Positions 45,187 to 57,794 of a stretch of DNA of 64,000 nucleotides are shown piece after piece. A program made the translations under genes and the position numbers. The stretch spans positions 8,617,882-8,681,881 of the forward strand of contig OV121088.1 of NCBI GenBank assembly GCA_921293015.1, in the 5' to 3' direction. Position 1 is the first letter of the stretch. Every line of letters starts with the position of its first letter. This DNA comes from Phorcus lineatus (lineage: Eukaryota > Mollusca > Gastropoda > Trochida > Trochidae). A model generated the notes under the pieces. That model ran no database searches. It had not been told where the DNA came from and saw only the letters and a list, made by a program, of their open reading frames with translations.

Positions 45187-47888
45187 AATGTCATCCGCAG
45201 AACTATGTCAGAAGGACTAGATTACAGAGAAGTTCCTTCAGGTTTTCACTAAATGTAAAAGACTTCAACAGAGTTAAATAATTATCCGAACGTCTCATAC
45301 TGGGAGCAAATACTTTTTATACACCAAACATAACATGATGAACGAGCTTGTTAATCTAGCGTTCACATCTTCTATATGCTCATTCTTTCTTATTTCGAAC
45401 TGCCCTCGATTTTTTTCGCTAGAATCACATTGTTTTCATTAGATACCTCCTTTGTTGTCTTAACTAAAGTAGGGTCTAGGGTTAGTAAATAATTCTAAAC
45501 CAGAAACGTCAAATTTTCGATCGACCTAATAAAACTTTTACATCGACAAAACATAAAGCTTTCCCTTTTTGAACTAAAAGCTAAGTACATGTATGTATGT
45601 ATGAAACGTTATGCTTTTTATTGATTACAGGGAATCTGTTTCTAATTTTATAATGTGCTGAATATACACTAAAAGCCACACAAACAACATGTTCAATTAA
45701 CTTGAATAATGATTCTCAAGAAAAGTATACTTAATATATAACCTGAAACTACTTTCGAGTTAAACGGAACCCCTGGATTGCGGGCTACATAGGAGACTAC
45801 ACTGATTGTTGTATATTCTTCATACTTTGGTACCTGAATAGACACACGTAATGAATAGACATTAGACATTATTTCTGATTCCCTACTCCAATGTTACTTG
45901 AAACTTTCCAATTACTATCAAGTCCGTCTTTGGTTATTTCTAAGTACGTGAGAGTCACTCCGCTTTTTGATCAATCAATATAACTGAAAATAATGACATC
46001 TTTGAATACAAAGAATTCCCATAACCAATGCAAAATATTTCTAATAAGAGCTGAAACAGCAACAAATTGTTTGAAGTAAAGCCTTTTGTTATTATTCAAA
46101 TATCTAGGAAAATTAACATAAGTTTATGAATTGGACCTAAAAATGGTTATTCCGGATGTCAATCAATGGATTAATGGGAAAATATTACAGGTATCAATAA
46201 CGAATTGGTTCGTTATAGATGAATAGAAAGCATATGTCAGTATCGGCCAAATCAAGAAAAGTAAAGAAAAGTTGATATTTTTGTCATTTTGACAAAAAAC
46301 CATCGCACTCGGTAAAAACTACAAAAAAACACACCAAAAAACAACGTCAAAATAAATTCACGTCTTGTAAGTTTTAGCAACTAAATCAAGATATCCAATA
46401 ATACCAGTTTGCAGGACAAGTAGAATCTGATGACGCGATAAGCACTGTTGGTGGAAAGGTGTGGTGGTAGAGATACCGTCCATCAGACGTCACGGCGCCA
46501 CGATATGCAACAAAGTGCACGCATGACTAAAATAGGCGAGTTAATAACGCTTTTTTCGAGCATATCTCTTTATCTGACAGATTGTCTGGGGAAATACAGA
46601 TTTAGAGAGCAATTGTTTCGTCATTAGAGCAACATGATCGTTTCCCTGTACCAAACTTTAGCGAAACTAATCGTAAATAACATCGTAAAATAAGTTCTGT
46701 TTTGTTGAACGCCAGTACGTACAACCATGAGTGGAAAGCATGCTGTTGATTAGCCAGCAGTTATTACAGAAGTCTTCTGACCGCCTGGAATGCATTGATT
46801 ATATATACGAAATAAATAAATTAATGTCAAATAGACTATTACATTAATTGATTCCATAATCAAACTGACATTTCCCGGGATTACGGGCATTGTACTTGAT
46901 AGATATCTTCATCAAATCATGCAATATCTTCAGGAACTATATCAAATTATTTCAGAGAATCATGTCGTTAATTAATCATGATGATGATATGGATATTTAT
47001 AAGACGCACAATTCCATCCACTAGTTCATGCTCAATGCGCTATCAACATTATTACCATGGAATAATAAAATCTGACATATTTGTCGCTGGAAGGTCAACA
47101 CCCAGTTTCACCAGGTACCCACCTTCCTGCTTGATGAGCAGAAGCACATTTTGGTCTTCGTCTCTTGCCCCATAAGTCTCTTAACTCGTGTCTCAGTGTA
47201 TTGCAAAGAATCAATCCTTCGAATTCTCAAGTTCAATCATTGACAAGTAAACCCAACAGTTAACCGTAAATTTCTTTTGACCAGAGGTCAAACACAATTT
47301 TTTTTATCGCTACAAAATCCATTTGAAGTGATCAACCGCTTTAAAAAACTGCTTTAAAAACAAGTCATGTTTTTCCCATGCACGAAGTCAATATATAATC
47401 ATAAATGTCCTAACTATAACTTGTTCATCAAATAAAAATATATGTTCGAAATTCCGTTGAAATGTCTTATAAAAATTTAATAATGTCAGGTATGATACAT
47501 GAAATGTTTTTATCAAATCATTTTTTTCTATGATTCACTTCACATATTGCCTTCATATATCGCAACCCATCAAGCCCAAAATCAATGGCATGTATGATTA
47601 ACGTGAGGTGCGAGTTTGTGCAGCTGATGAAAATAATTGTTAAATCATTGTTCATGGTGCAAAACCAGTGTTACCTCACGTCTATATGAAACACGATACC
47701 TTTTTCCCTAGGCTGTCAATCTCTGTCACGGTCGTGGCTGGAAAAACGAATTTTGTAAGAAGACACGTATTTTTTCATTGAAAAGAATCTTTGTGATAAT
47801 GGAAATGTTTTAAGCACATAGCTAAAAGAAGACTAAAATATAGCGAAATATAATTACTTAGTATTTATTTTTTAAGTAATCTTATTTA
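45187..47888. other. AT-rich intergenic DNA
   Basis: No gene recognised. Patches at about 46430-46620 (GACGTCACGG; TGACAG) and 46850-46990 (TTAATTGATT, TTAATTAATC) carry homeodomain/TALE-like motifs and might be regulatory. This is weak. Confidence 0.4.
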
Positions 47889-48030
47889 TTTCAAATAATT
47901 CATTTTTTTTTCAAATAGTTCATTTTTTTTCAAATAATTCATTTTTTTTCAAATAATTCATATTTTTTCAAATAATTCATTTTTTAAAAATAATTCATAT
48001 TTTTTCAATTAATTCATTTTTTTTCAAATA
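47889..48030. repeat. About 18-bp AT-rich minisatellite
   Basis: Eight or so degenerate copies of CAAATAATTCATTTTTTT in tandem, varying mainly in T-run length. Confidence 0.85.
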
Positions 48031-48511
48031 ACTAATTTCAATAATATTTCTTAATCTGGTTCCCCTCGTCCTTAGCAGTTGAGACTAGACTTACTGACTG
48101 TGTGAAACGCCTAAATTTCATTAACAGCCAAACAGCAGGAATATGCCTTAAAGCTTACTTAGAATAATATTTTTTATAATAAATATAAGTTTCCTAATGT
48201 CATGGTCATGGTCCATACGTTTCAACAAAAAAAATAGGATGTTGGGCTAAAATGAAACAAAGAAGATGAATAATTATAAGACTATTATGACCTCCCGGTA
48301 CAGTAAATTTGTATTTGAAATTCACTTACTCTATTTCTGACAGTCTCCTGAAAAGCAAGTCGAGATATTCAGAGAATAAGATCTTGACAAGAAGACAGAC
48401 GAAGCGGAAAAGTGTTACAATAAATTTCAAGAAAAGAAATTGGTACAGAGAGTAAGGATTTATAGACTTAGTAAAGTAAATAAAACCAAGGTCATCAAGA
48501 CAAAATGATCA
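48031..48511. other. Intergenic DNA
   Basis: Nothing recognised. Confidence 0.5.
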
Positions 48512-49345
48512 TCACACAAAGGGCGACATTAAAGGTTATACTCAAGACCCTAAAAGACAATTTTGCACGGCAGGTGACACTCATGGACAATATGACACAA
48601 AGGGTGACATTAAAGGCTATACTGAAGGCCCTAAAGGACAATTTGACACAACAACCATATTGCAAACCCTAGGAATTAATGAGGCATAAAAGGTGATACC
48701 AAACGGGCCAAAAGAGAATTTCTTACATTTCATGCTCAAAGCCTTACAAAGTCATGTGGCACCAAAGGTGATATTCAATGAACCAAAAGACAATATGGCA
48801 CATAAAGTAAATCTCAAAGTCTTCTAAATATGAATCCTTCTTGATCTTAGGCACCTTGGGGAACAGGACATGAAGAAAACTCTCCCAACTTACATGTATA
48901 TTTTTGCAAACAATAATTCTTATATGATCAGTGTGAGGTAAGCAGCTGTAAAGTTCCAGGATCGTGAGAAAGGCTAAGAGGCAGTGACATTTAAAGCCCT
49001 GGATGACCATTTAGGGAGGCTCTGAAAGGCTATTTTACACAAGTCATACTCAAAGCCCTAGAAAATCACAAGGTCTTCCAAATTTGAAACCTTCTTAGAC
49101 ACCTTGGGTAACAGGACATGAAGAAAACTCTCCCAACTCAAAGCCCTAGAAAATCAAAAGGCGACACTCAATGGACAAAAAGACAAATTGAAACAAAAAG
49201 TCGTTCTCAAGACTCCTCGATTCATTTAAGGCACCCGGTTGAACAGAACATAAAGGAAATATTCTAACTTATCTTTTTGAATAATTCTTATATAATCAGT
49301 GTGTCGAAAGTTTGAGGATCGTGAGAAAGGCTATACTGCCAAGAT
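48512..49345. repeat. Composite higher-order repeat (about 0.8 kb)
   Basis: Two layers are visible. A short phrase of the type ACAAAGGGTGACATTAAAGG plus CCCTAAAAGACAATTT recurs many times. A longer block containing CACCTTGGGGAACAGGACAT and GAAGAAAACTCTCCCAACT occurs at about 48829-48900, 49080-49140 and, more diverged, 49215-49280. The 48829 and 49215 copies are both followed by AATAATTCTTATAT, ATCAGTGTG and GGATCGTGAGAAAGGCTA. This looks like a segmentally duplicated satellite rather than a simple tandem array. Confidence 0.7.
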
Positions 49346-49508
49346 GCAGAGTGTGAATAATATTTCTGTTGTGGGAGAGACATGCATGTATGAAATACAA
49401 ACCGTGCTGCAAGACAAAATCTATAACCCACATAACCGGCCAGGTAAACAATAGTGTTGACAATTCAAAAACAGAACAATGCATTGTTTGCACAATTGCC
49501 TCCATATC

Positions 49509-49518
49509 GTCACGTGAC
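49509..49518. promoter_or_regulatory. GTCACGTGAC palindrome (bHLH-Zip type)
   Basis: A perfect 10-bp match to the palindrome bound by USF/TFEB-type factors. It is isolated, with no gene recognised next to it. Confidence 0.25.
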
Positions 49519-49744
49519 CAGCATATTGCAATTTCAGAACGAATGGACTGACTGAAAGTTTTGTAAAGTATTTTATTATTTGAACACTTTTATCATTTTC
49601 CCTAGTTGGTTTCATTAGTGAGTTTGACAGGATCAATAATGAAAGTAATAGATTTGTCGCAATTGTGAAATGTTAATTATCGCTACAATAAAAAATTAAG
49701 TTCACGATTGATAATATTTGGTCATCTTTAACATCCAGACACCA

Positions 49745-49831
49745 ATATGATATAATATGATATAATATGATATAATATGATATAATATGATATAATATGA
49801 TATAATATGATATATGATATCGGCAGTCCTG

Positions 49832-49923
<92 letters not shown>
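49745..49923. repeat. Decamer repeat followed by (TTA)n microsatellite
   Basis: About seven copies of TATAATATGA at 49745-49815, then about 30 TTA triplets at 49833-49922. A 17-bp unique spacer separates them. Confidence 0.95.
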
Positions 49924-51160
49924 CAGAATACTACAACTGAACTGTTAAAATATAACAAAGAGAATTTTTAAAATTAAAAAATCCCCTATAAACGTGATAT
50001 GGCGGTATTTATGATATGACATTTACTGTTTCATCGTAATTTGATTATACCAATCAAAAGGAATACTTTAATATTAAACCATGCAATAAATAGTTTGTTT
50101 CGCAGGCGTTATAATTAAGGATTCCGAGCAATGGTATGTACATGCCCAGGGATACACTTGCGTAACTTTTCCCACTTTTATCATTCATGCTTATGAAGCA
50201 GCTGCTAGTGTCACAGAAAGGGGCAAGTTTTATGTAAGTAATAAATGCGCGTATCTTCGGAACAGGTGACAATGTAACTTTAAATGAACCTAATCATTGA
50301 ATTTCACAGCAAGCGTTTGTTCGTTATACGCTGTCCTGATTAATGAGTTGTGTTTTACGATGAGGTATTTAAAGGCACGGGGAAATCTTGGTTCTATAAT
50401 GGAGACGTAAACCTTGTTAATTGGGATTTTTGTTTAAATGATATTTTAATGTCAATAACTCAAGCTCCAATCACTTTTATTCAGAATTAATTTAAACATT
50501 GAGTTCAATATGATCCTTATTCTTCAATATGAATAAGTTAATCGTCCCTTGAATACAATTTAAAGCGGACGTGAACATTTCAATGTTCCAAGCATCTCAC
50601 ATTTTGTTTAGAGTAGCAATAGTACGTTTTTAAAAAATCATCTTGTAGATCGTGTTGACTTTGAGCTGATCTCTGAAACAGGCCACCACAGGCTAAAGCT
50701 ATCTCCAGAATTCGTCTCCGGCTTGGTGGCCGGATACAAATACGATAAATAGGAAGGTGAACTCTCAACTACAATATCTTTGAGAAGCATACCAACCGTG
50801 CTGTGCAAGATTTTTTCCTTTGCAACCTAAAACATTTTATTTTTTCATTTGTATATAACTTAGAAGATTTATTTCACATTTGCAAAATTTAAAACAAACC
50901 TCTCATAATTCACAAATACTAATTTATTTTGCTCAATATATTGTTGGTCCGTATGGCTGTTGTAGGCAATCAAGTTGACGCGATACGAAAACATCCTTTA
51001 GGAGTACAAAAAATCTTAAGAGAAACATAACACACTCTTTTTGAAAGCAAATTTGAAAGCAAATTAAATGGAGTGAATTTTCTGAGAATAATGTAACATA
51101 ACATTACTAAATTTAATGAAGTAAAATATATTGAAATAGATATGTGTAAAACTATAAACA
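49924..51160. other. AT-rich intergenic DNA
   Basis: No gene or organised repeat recognised. Confidence 0.5.
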
Positions 51161-51751
51161 GCAGCATATCAAAAGTTTGTTCACTTACTACTGTATCTTA
51201 GTGCAAATATCATGTAATTTGAGTCTGTTTTTAAAATACCCTCAAGAGAACTGACAATGAATCTCCAATTGTCAATGTGTATAACAGTCATTTTTTTAAT
51301 TAATTGTGTGATTGTCTGGTCTCTCGTGCAAAACTTTGAATTTTCGGGTTAATGAATAGACAGGAGGGGTCACATTTCCGAAATTCCGATTACCTTAAAT
51401 TTCGATTATAATATTACATTTTGACTCCCTAAGCTAAGAACAAAATCAGCAAAATAATATTGGCTCAATGTAAATGAACAAGCATGGCTTGTGTTTAAAG
51501 CTCTTAATCACTTATTTAGGATTTTGTATACATTTTATTTACTGTTTTCACTTCAGTGACCTGCAAAAACTATTACGGCTAACTGTCGGGCATGGCATAA
51601 GACTTCGTAAAGATGCAATGGATGTTCGCTTCTGTATTGAAAATTCAAACTTATTCGTTTCTTTGTCGCAATGCTACGATGCCTAGTAAACAACTATATG
51701 ATATTTGCACTACGATGCGCAGGTATGTGAGCAAATTTTGGTATGCAGCTG
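51161..51751. mobile_element. 591-bp foldback element
   Basis: The left end (51161-51218; CAAAAGTTTGTTCAC, AGTGCAAATATCATG) is an imperfect inverted copy of the right end (51695-51751). The terminal repeats are about 57 bp. A third copy of the end is at 39486-39545, which marks it as a dispersed family. The interior contains a 70-codon frame (51474-51686) without recognisable domain and so looks non-autonomous. No target duplication was identified. Confidence 0.7.
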
Positions 51752-54257
51752 TAAACCAAGATTCATTTTTGAAAATTATCAGAATATGAAAGGCATTTTC
51801 AATATTTGTTTAAATTAAACAAATCTTCTTTTTTTTTTAGATAATTACCATTTAATGGATTTGTGATGTCAGTCTAAATGTCACTATTATAGAACTGATT
51901 CGTTAAACAGAACGATTAGATCAGTTCTAAATTAGACTTAGCCTCCTACACAAACGAACGCGGCACCAAACTCGGCATCTTGTCGTCGAAAGGTCAAGGG
52001 TCACCACGTGCATAAGTTATTCCGTCTATCCACTAGCCAAATCTCGTGTATTCTCGAGCTAATGCATCCCGTCTGGCGATACGTTCTCTGTGAATATATC
52101 CGCGCAATAATACATTCCACACACGTCGATCCTGCAGCTGGAACTCGAGGGACTTACTCAGGAAGTGACAAGAAAAAATAGTCGACCAGAGCTACCCCCG
52201 ATTTTGGATTTGACATTGTGCTTTAAATGAGTACAAATAGAACACATATCCTACATGTTAACAACGTTACATTAATGAAATATAATGTTTGCTTCGGATT
52301 GTTCTCGTCGTTCTATTTGAATTGTGTTTATTTTGACATACCGTCCATATACTTATAGTAATATACTTTTAAAATCAGTGGTATTGTCAAGCGTATAAAG
52401 CTAGTCAGTGAATGATGAACTTGGAAAGTACTATTATGATTGATGGTCTTATACGATAGCTGAATAAGTATCGAAATGTAAGTCTCGATAACTACACGAG
52501 TAAACGTTACGATAATTCATCTTAATTACCTTTGATATCCAATTCATTCAGTTGATTCTATCTAATAATACTCTCTTAATGGATCTGTAATTTTGATCAA
52601 ATCAGGAGTCTACACTAAGAATTTGTGAGTACGACCAAAGCATTACACTCTATCATTTCACTTTTGCTTTGAGAACAGATTCGAGACTGAAGACAAAAAC
52701 GAGCTCTTGGATTTGGTAATCAATGGTGATGACATCACTCTATGGAAAAGTTTTCAAGAATCCACCGCTCATTGACTAGCCTGGTTATAAGGGTTTTTTT
52801 AATGATACAGAGGCTATTTATTGATCATATGCTTCAAGAATACCAATAATATCCAAAAAACTAAATCTAACCTCTTACATGTAAGTTTATACTTCTAAAT
52901 GTACATGAGTCAATGAAACCTGTAACTCTCCGATTGTCTACAAGGCGGTTTGATCAACTTTGCTACTGAAGAAGTAGAAAGGTAATTGCTAGGTTTAAAA
53001 AACCTGTGTTTTCTTTGACGGGTAAAGCGTGGGCGCACGTGGAGAACACAGATAGTTTGATCATGTGTTAGTTGGGGTATTGGTTGTCAATCGCATCGCG
53101 GCACGTGCAAAAGGCAGACCTCATGATGCATTCGAAGAATCCATTCGATGCGCATCTGAAAGAGGAGGCAAAATGAGGTTGAATTTGTTAAACGTTCAAC
53201 GTCGCTAGGAAAAAGCAATAGTAACCTTTATATCATCATAAGTGAATGGGGAGATAACCTCCTCTTTGATATTAAACAATTGTTCAGCGAATACGTTTCG
53301 GGGCCTTGACAGTTTAGGGGTTAATACCTCAGTATATAACATGAGGCAATATTTGAGGCAGCCTAGTTTCTTCAATTGTTGAAGTTGGAGTATTTCTGTT
53401 TGCACATATGCTTTTCGTTAAGAATTTTCAACAGGAATTGTTTCCAATTGCTTTCCTTGAAATTCAAACAATGTGTAAGTTTGAGGTCGACTCACAACGA
53501 TGCATTGTCTGAGCGCCTTGGCAAGAGTTCTTCCTTTTTTAAATGAAATATTTCAGTGTTTCCCTCGATTCGTAAACAGTATCATTTGAATATTTCTCTT
53601 TGTGTAGTGCCCAAAAGCGCATGGCGTGCCCTTTCGTGGCTTGGGCGGGTAACACTTTACACTTGTTAGATTCATTGATACTGAAAAAATTGTTTGAATT
53701 TAAAACATACAATTGAAATTTTGCACACTTAAATTATGCTCTTTTTAAATGGAATATGTGTCACATGTACCTATTCGCCTTTATCCCAAGAGTGAGTGCT
53801 TGTATTTTATGTAAATGTATGCTTTTGTTTAACATTACGACAATTTTTGTCATACATTTTACATTTCACTGTTGAGCCTCCTAAAAAATGGTGTCCATAT
53901 GAAGAAAACCCAGCATGAGTGCACGGTACTTTTACATAAATAAAACTCTCTAAAATGTTTGCAAATTGTATATTATAATATTAATCAAAAGTATCAACGA
54001 CAATGACTTATTTTGTCTTGATCCCAGAGCATTGATCATTATCTAAAAGCGAAAACCATACTTTCAACTTTACCGTTATGATACAGTGGGGCGTTACCGT
54101 CAGATCTTTATGACGTTGATACAAGTGAACTGTCTTAAAACTTGGATAATATTAGTTTGCTGATAAAGTAAGAACATGCCAAATCTACTGTAGGTATGGT
54201 AGCACTGTAGGTATATCGAGATCTTACAAAAACGATTTGCCACGTCGAACATACTTT
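51752..54257. other. Intergenic DNA with a DR1 site
   Basis: No gene recognised. The patch at 51930-52160 is less AT-rich and includes the DR1 listed separately. Confidence 0.45.
51991..52010 (+). promoter_or_regulatory. DR1 nuclear-receptor site next to an E-box
   Basis: AGGTCA-A-GGGTCA at 51991-52003 is a strong DR1 element (RXR/HNF4 type), followed two bases later by CACGTG (52005-52010). It lies in a small less AT-rich patch. No target gene is visible within the window on this side. Confidence 0.35.
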
Positions 54258-54491
54258 TTATGATAAATGCGCTGAGTACGAAGAGCACATGAAGACGACC
54301 GGCGCACTCACACGTCTAACTGCACGTAGCGCCCCCTGTGGCGATTCTGCCATAAAGAAGTGGGTAACCAAAGCCCTGTCATCACATAAAACCTCACTGA
54401 CAAATCTTTTCAGACAAAGACGTGGTAGTTCAAAGGCCTCTAATCCTATCTGAGTCGAACGTTCTGTACCTCTACACCTAGCTAAAAGCAA
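54258..54491 (-). other. Unassigned 77-codon frame in a less AT-rich patch
   Basis: The minus-strand frame is amino-acid diverse and preceded by TTTTGCTTTTAG, which could act as a splice acceptor. I recognise no domain, and no donor or neighbouring exon supports a gene. TAGCGCCCCCTGTGGC at 54327-54342 resembles the core of a CTCF site with one base missing. A chance frame is the safer reading. Confidence 0.2.
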
Positions 54492-55507
54492 AATTAACCA
54501 CCTCGGTGAGAGATTTGCATTGTATACCTACATAGCTACTCTCCTCAGGTGACCAAGTGACAGGACTCTCAGGTGTGTACAAACAATTATTACTTGGAGG
54601 TTCTGTTGTATGGAGGTGAATCTAATTTCACTTAAATGATCGAGATGTTTGATATTGGAAGGTCGATCAAATATCTACTTTATGTATTTCATGTTGTTCT
54701 TTATTTGTTTGTGTGAGGACGTGATTTTCCCGAGTTTGATCATGATTTATGACCCGAAGCAAACATAGTAATTGAAGAATTACTTGGTATTGAGTAATAA
54801 TCTTCTCAACGGTGATCCTTTAAACGCCACGTATCCATGCAAGCGCGTATTTGAAATTAACGGAGCAGTTTGTAAAATTGGAGACTCCGTTCCAAGTAGG
54901 TAAGCATGAAACTGCTGTCGTTAAATCCCATACCTTCTATAGGAGAATTAATCCGGAATAATAGCACACACCGACCATTAAAATATATATCTCTCATTTT
55001 ATGACGGGCGTTCTGGTGATTATATTTTCACATGGGTTATTGTCAATGGATTTAGTGCCATTGATGGCCATAAGAGACAGAAACCTCACTGCTTCATGTT
55101 GGTGTGTCCATATAGTGTATCTCCTTTCGCCTGACTTGTTCCACATTGGCTTGATAATTCATCCATTCATCGTTTATGAGTGAGGTGTACATATATCATA
55201 CTTGTTTGTCAAAATCGATTCATAAACGTTTATTCTTCTTTTTATTAGAAGCTGCTTCAACATACCGTGATATCAGTAGTCCAGAAAGAAGGATCCATCA
55301 GAAACAAAACTTACATCATGTTCAAGGACAATTTTGTGCAAATGAAACACAGGTGAAAACAAAAGTCGTTAATTTTTGCCAATAATTCATTTAACAATGG
55401 TTTATTCAAGACGTCGGTTCAATGTTTTTTTGGCTATAAATGGACTGAGATGTGTCACTAACTAAAACAAAGAAGCAATGACTTGTGATTACTTTTTTTA
55501 AACAAAC

Positions 55508-55508
<1 letters not shown>
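54492..55508. other. AT-rich intergenic DNA
   Basis: Nothing recognised. Confidence 0.5.

Positions 55509-55582
<74 letters not shown>
55509..55582. repeat. (AT)n microsatellite
   Basis: About 74 bp of uninterrupted alternating AT. Confidence 0.95.
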
Positions 55583-55585
<3 letters not shown>

Positions 55586-55699
55586 ATTTAAACAAATCGA
55601 ATTCCATTTGTTACTTGATGATTCAAAGATTCAGTACGATTTCATCCACACGTCTCACTATTTATATGGATTCATTAATTTGTGCTACACAAAACACCA

Positions 55700-56480
55700 G
55701 AAGATTTAACCGCGCTTATCACTATCTTACAATAAGGAAACAGCAAGATGTTAAAGCTTTTTCATTATCTTTCATTAAAACCAGCATTATTAAGTCGCGC
55801 TTGTCACTATTTTACAACAAGGACACAGCAAGATGTTACAGCTTTTCATTAAAACCAGCAATAATTAGTCGCGCTTATCACAATCTCACATAATAACCAA
55901 CAACATGTAACCGCGCTTATCACTATAATACACCATATAACCAGCACAATTAACCGCGCTTATCACTATCTCACATAATAACCAACAACATGTAACCACG
56001 CTTATCACTATAATACACTATATAACCAGCACAATTAACCGCGCTTATCACTATCTTACAAGCAAACCAACACTATTTAAACAAATGCATTACTATCTTG
56101 CAGTATAGCACAAACAAGAATAAACATAGTTTACCGCTCATTTAGAATATGGAACAAAAACAAGATCGACCCTGCCTTTGTCACTATTTTACAATATAGA
56201 ACAGCAAAGGTTTAACCTCGTTTATCACTGTTTCACAGTATAGAAACAGTAAGATTTAACTGCTCTTATCACTGTTTAACAACATACCGTATAACCCGCA
56301 AAATTTAATAGAACTTATCATATTTTACAATATAGAATAACAAAGATTTAACCCTGTTTATCGCTATTTTACAAAACTGAACCATCCATATCACTATATA
56401 ACAATAGAGACTCTTTGATATAGAATTAGCACGATTTACCTCTCATCACTGTTTTGTAATAAAAGCCCCCAGCAAGATTT
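55700..56480. repeat. About 42-bp minisatellite, diverging to the right
   Basis: The core TTAACCGCGCTTATCACTAT recurs near 55709, 55911, 55953 and 56037, with variants between. Core spacing is 42-44 bp in the centre and about 80 bp at the left, where units are longer. From about 56150 the core decays to forms such as CCTCGTTTATCACTGTTT. The most alike units are in the middle, as expected if array turnover is most recent there. Confidence 0.85.
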
Positions 56481-57422
56481 ATCTTAAACGAAGAATCAAC
56501 AAGGTCCTACATGTAACATTGCACGTGACTTTCTTACATCAAATATTCAGCATTTTTAAAAACCTTATGAATGATGAGTGCTGCTTTCCGTGGCAGTATG
56601 TTCTTACATGTATTTCCTCGTTTACTTTCTGATTTTCACCGTCTCCAATTCTATTAAAGATAAAATCACTGAAGTAAAAAAAAAACCACCACATAGCTCA
56701 ATATGAAAGCATCAGGACTCTTTAATATTCTTGATACATAGAACTCATTGAAATTTAAAAAATACAGTTCGGTTTATACATATATATGAAAGAGGTTAAG
56801 AGGAGGTTCTAGATAAAAATTGTTGAAAGTTAACTAAATTTAAACATTTTGTGCTTGCAAATATGAATTTACGAGAGGTGAGTGTGCTGTAATTCGCAAC
56901 CCTCAGGCTTATCATACATCTCTGCTCAAACAAATGCTATGAATTATCGCTTAATGTCAAGTCTCGTACCTTCTCGTGATATCGCACCTCGTACGAGAAG
57001 TGACAGACTGACAATAGAGAAAGGGTGTGTCGACGAGATGTTAGATGTCGTTTTATAAAACATCTTTTACCTCACAGGAATTGAAAATTATAATTTTCTG
57101 TAAAATTGAGAATTTGTCTTCAAAAGTTGTGAAAAATATTAATGGTAATTAATGGTAAGTAATCTACAATAATGAATTTCTTGATGAACTTCTCATTGTG
57201 GCACGTGGTCTTTTGCACTGCTGTTGACCGCTATCAGTGAAGTTCAGCAATATCATGCGCGGATCGCCGGATGGGTGGGTTAACCTATCTATTGCTGGAT
57301 AAAATGAGAGTTTGAAGGGTGATTCCCTGTTGGAATATCAGACAAGAGAAAGTTGTGGGGTCACCTTAGTCACGAGAAATGTGCCTCTGTTCACGAAGCC
57401 ATCCTGCAAAATCAGAGTAAAT
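56481..57422. other. AT-rich intergenic DNA
   Basis: Nothing recognised. Confidence 0.5.
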
Positions 57423-57710
57423 GAATTCGCCCTCGCTCCTTCCTTAAACCCCAAACTCATTCGGGCTAAATCCTTCGTATGGCTGGCGTCTTCATATTCG
57501 TGGCTATGCTCACTTGTTATGTTTTCAGCCAATGAAATGTCGTTAATCAAGGAGCTTGAAGCTACTAGCTTGAACTCAAAGGATTTTTCCATCCGGATTG
57601 TGCCGCTGTTGCAGATTGCGAGTCGTCTCACTGGCTGGTTAGATAACTAACAATACGAGGGTTTTAGCTTGAAGGAGATCAGGGTATTAGGAAGGAGCGA
57701 GGGCGGATTC
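57423..57710. repeat. Inverted repeat enclosing open frames on both strands
   Basis: The 21-bp arm at 57423-57443 (starting GAATTCGCCCTCGCTCC) and its inverted copy at 57690-57710 differ at one base. The enclosed 246 bp is less AT-rich and lies in frames open on both strands (112 codons + from 57312, 97 codons - to 57338). Neither product is recognised. It may be a small foldback element or part of the element ending at 57750. Confidence 0.5.
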
Positions 57711-57749
57711 ATATGCGTTGATTTAGGGGGATGCACGAATCAGTACAGG

Positions 57750-57794
57750 CAGGGGCGGATCCAGGATTTTTGAAAGGGGGGGGGGGGGGGTTCG
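57750..57794 (+). mobile_element. hAT-like transposon terminus
   Basis: CAGGGGCGGATCCAGGATTT at 57750, followed by TTTGAAA and a G-run, is of the CAGGG type that begins many hAT elements in invertebrates (recalled, not searched). No inverted partner was found to the right, so this is a truncated or solo end. Confidence 0.45.

Noticed and set aside
54327-54342. CTCF-like insulator core
   Set aside because: One base is missing compared with the usual core, and a single match in 64 kb is weak evidence.
55615-55893. 92-codon + strand frame
   Set aside because: It falls within the 42-bp minisatellite.
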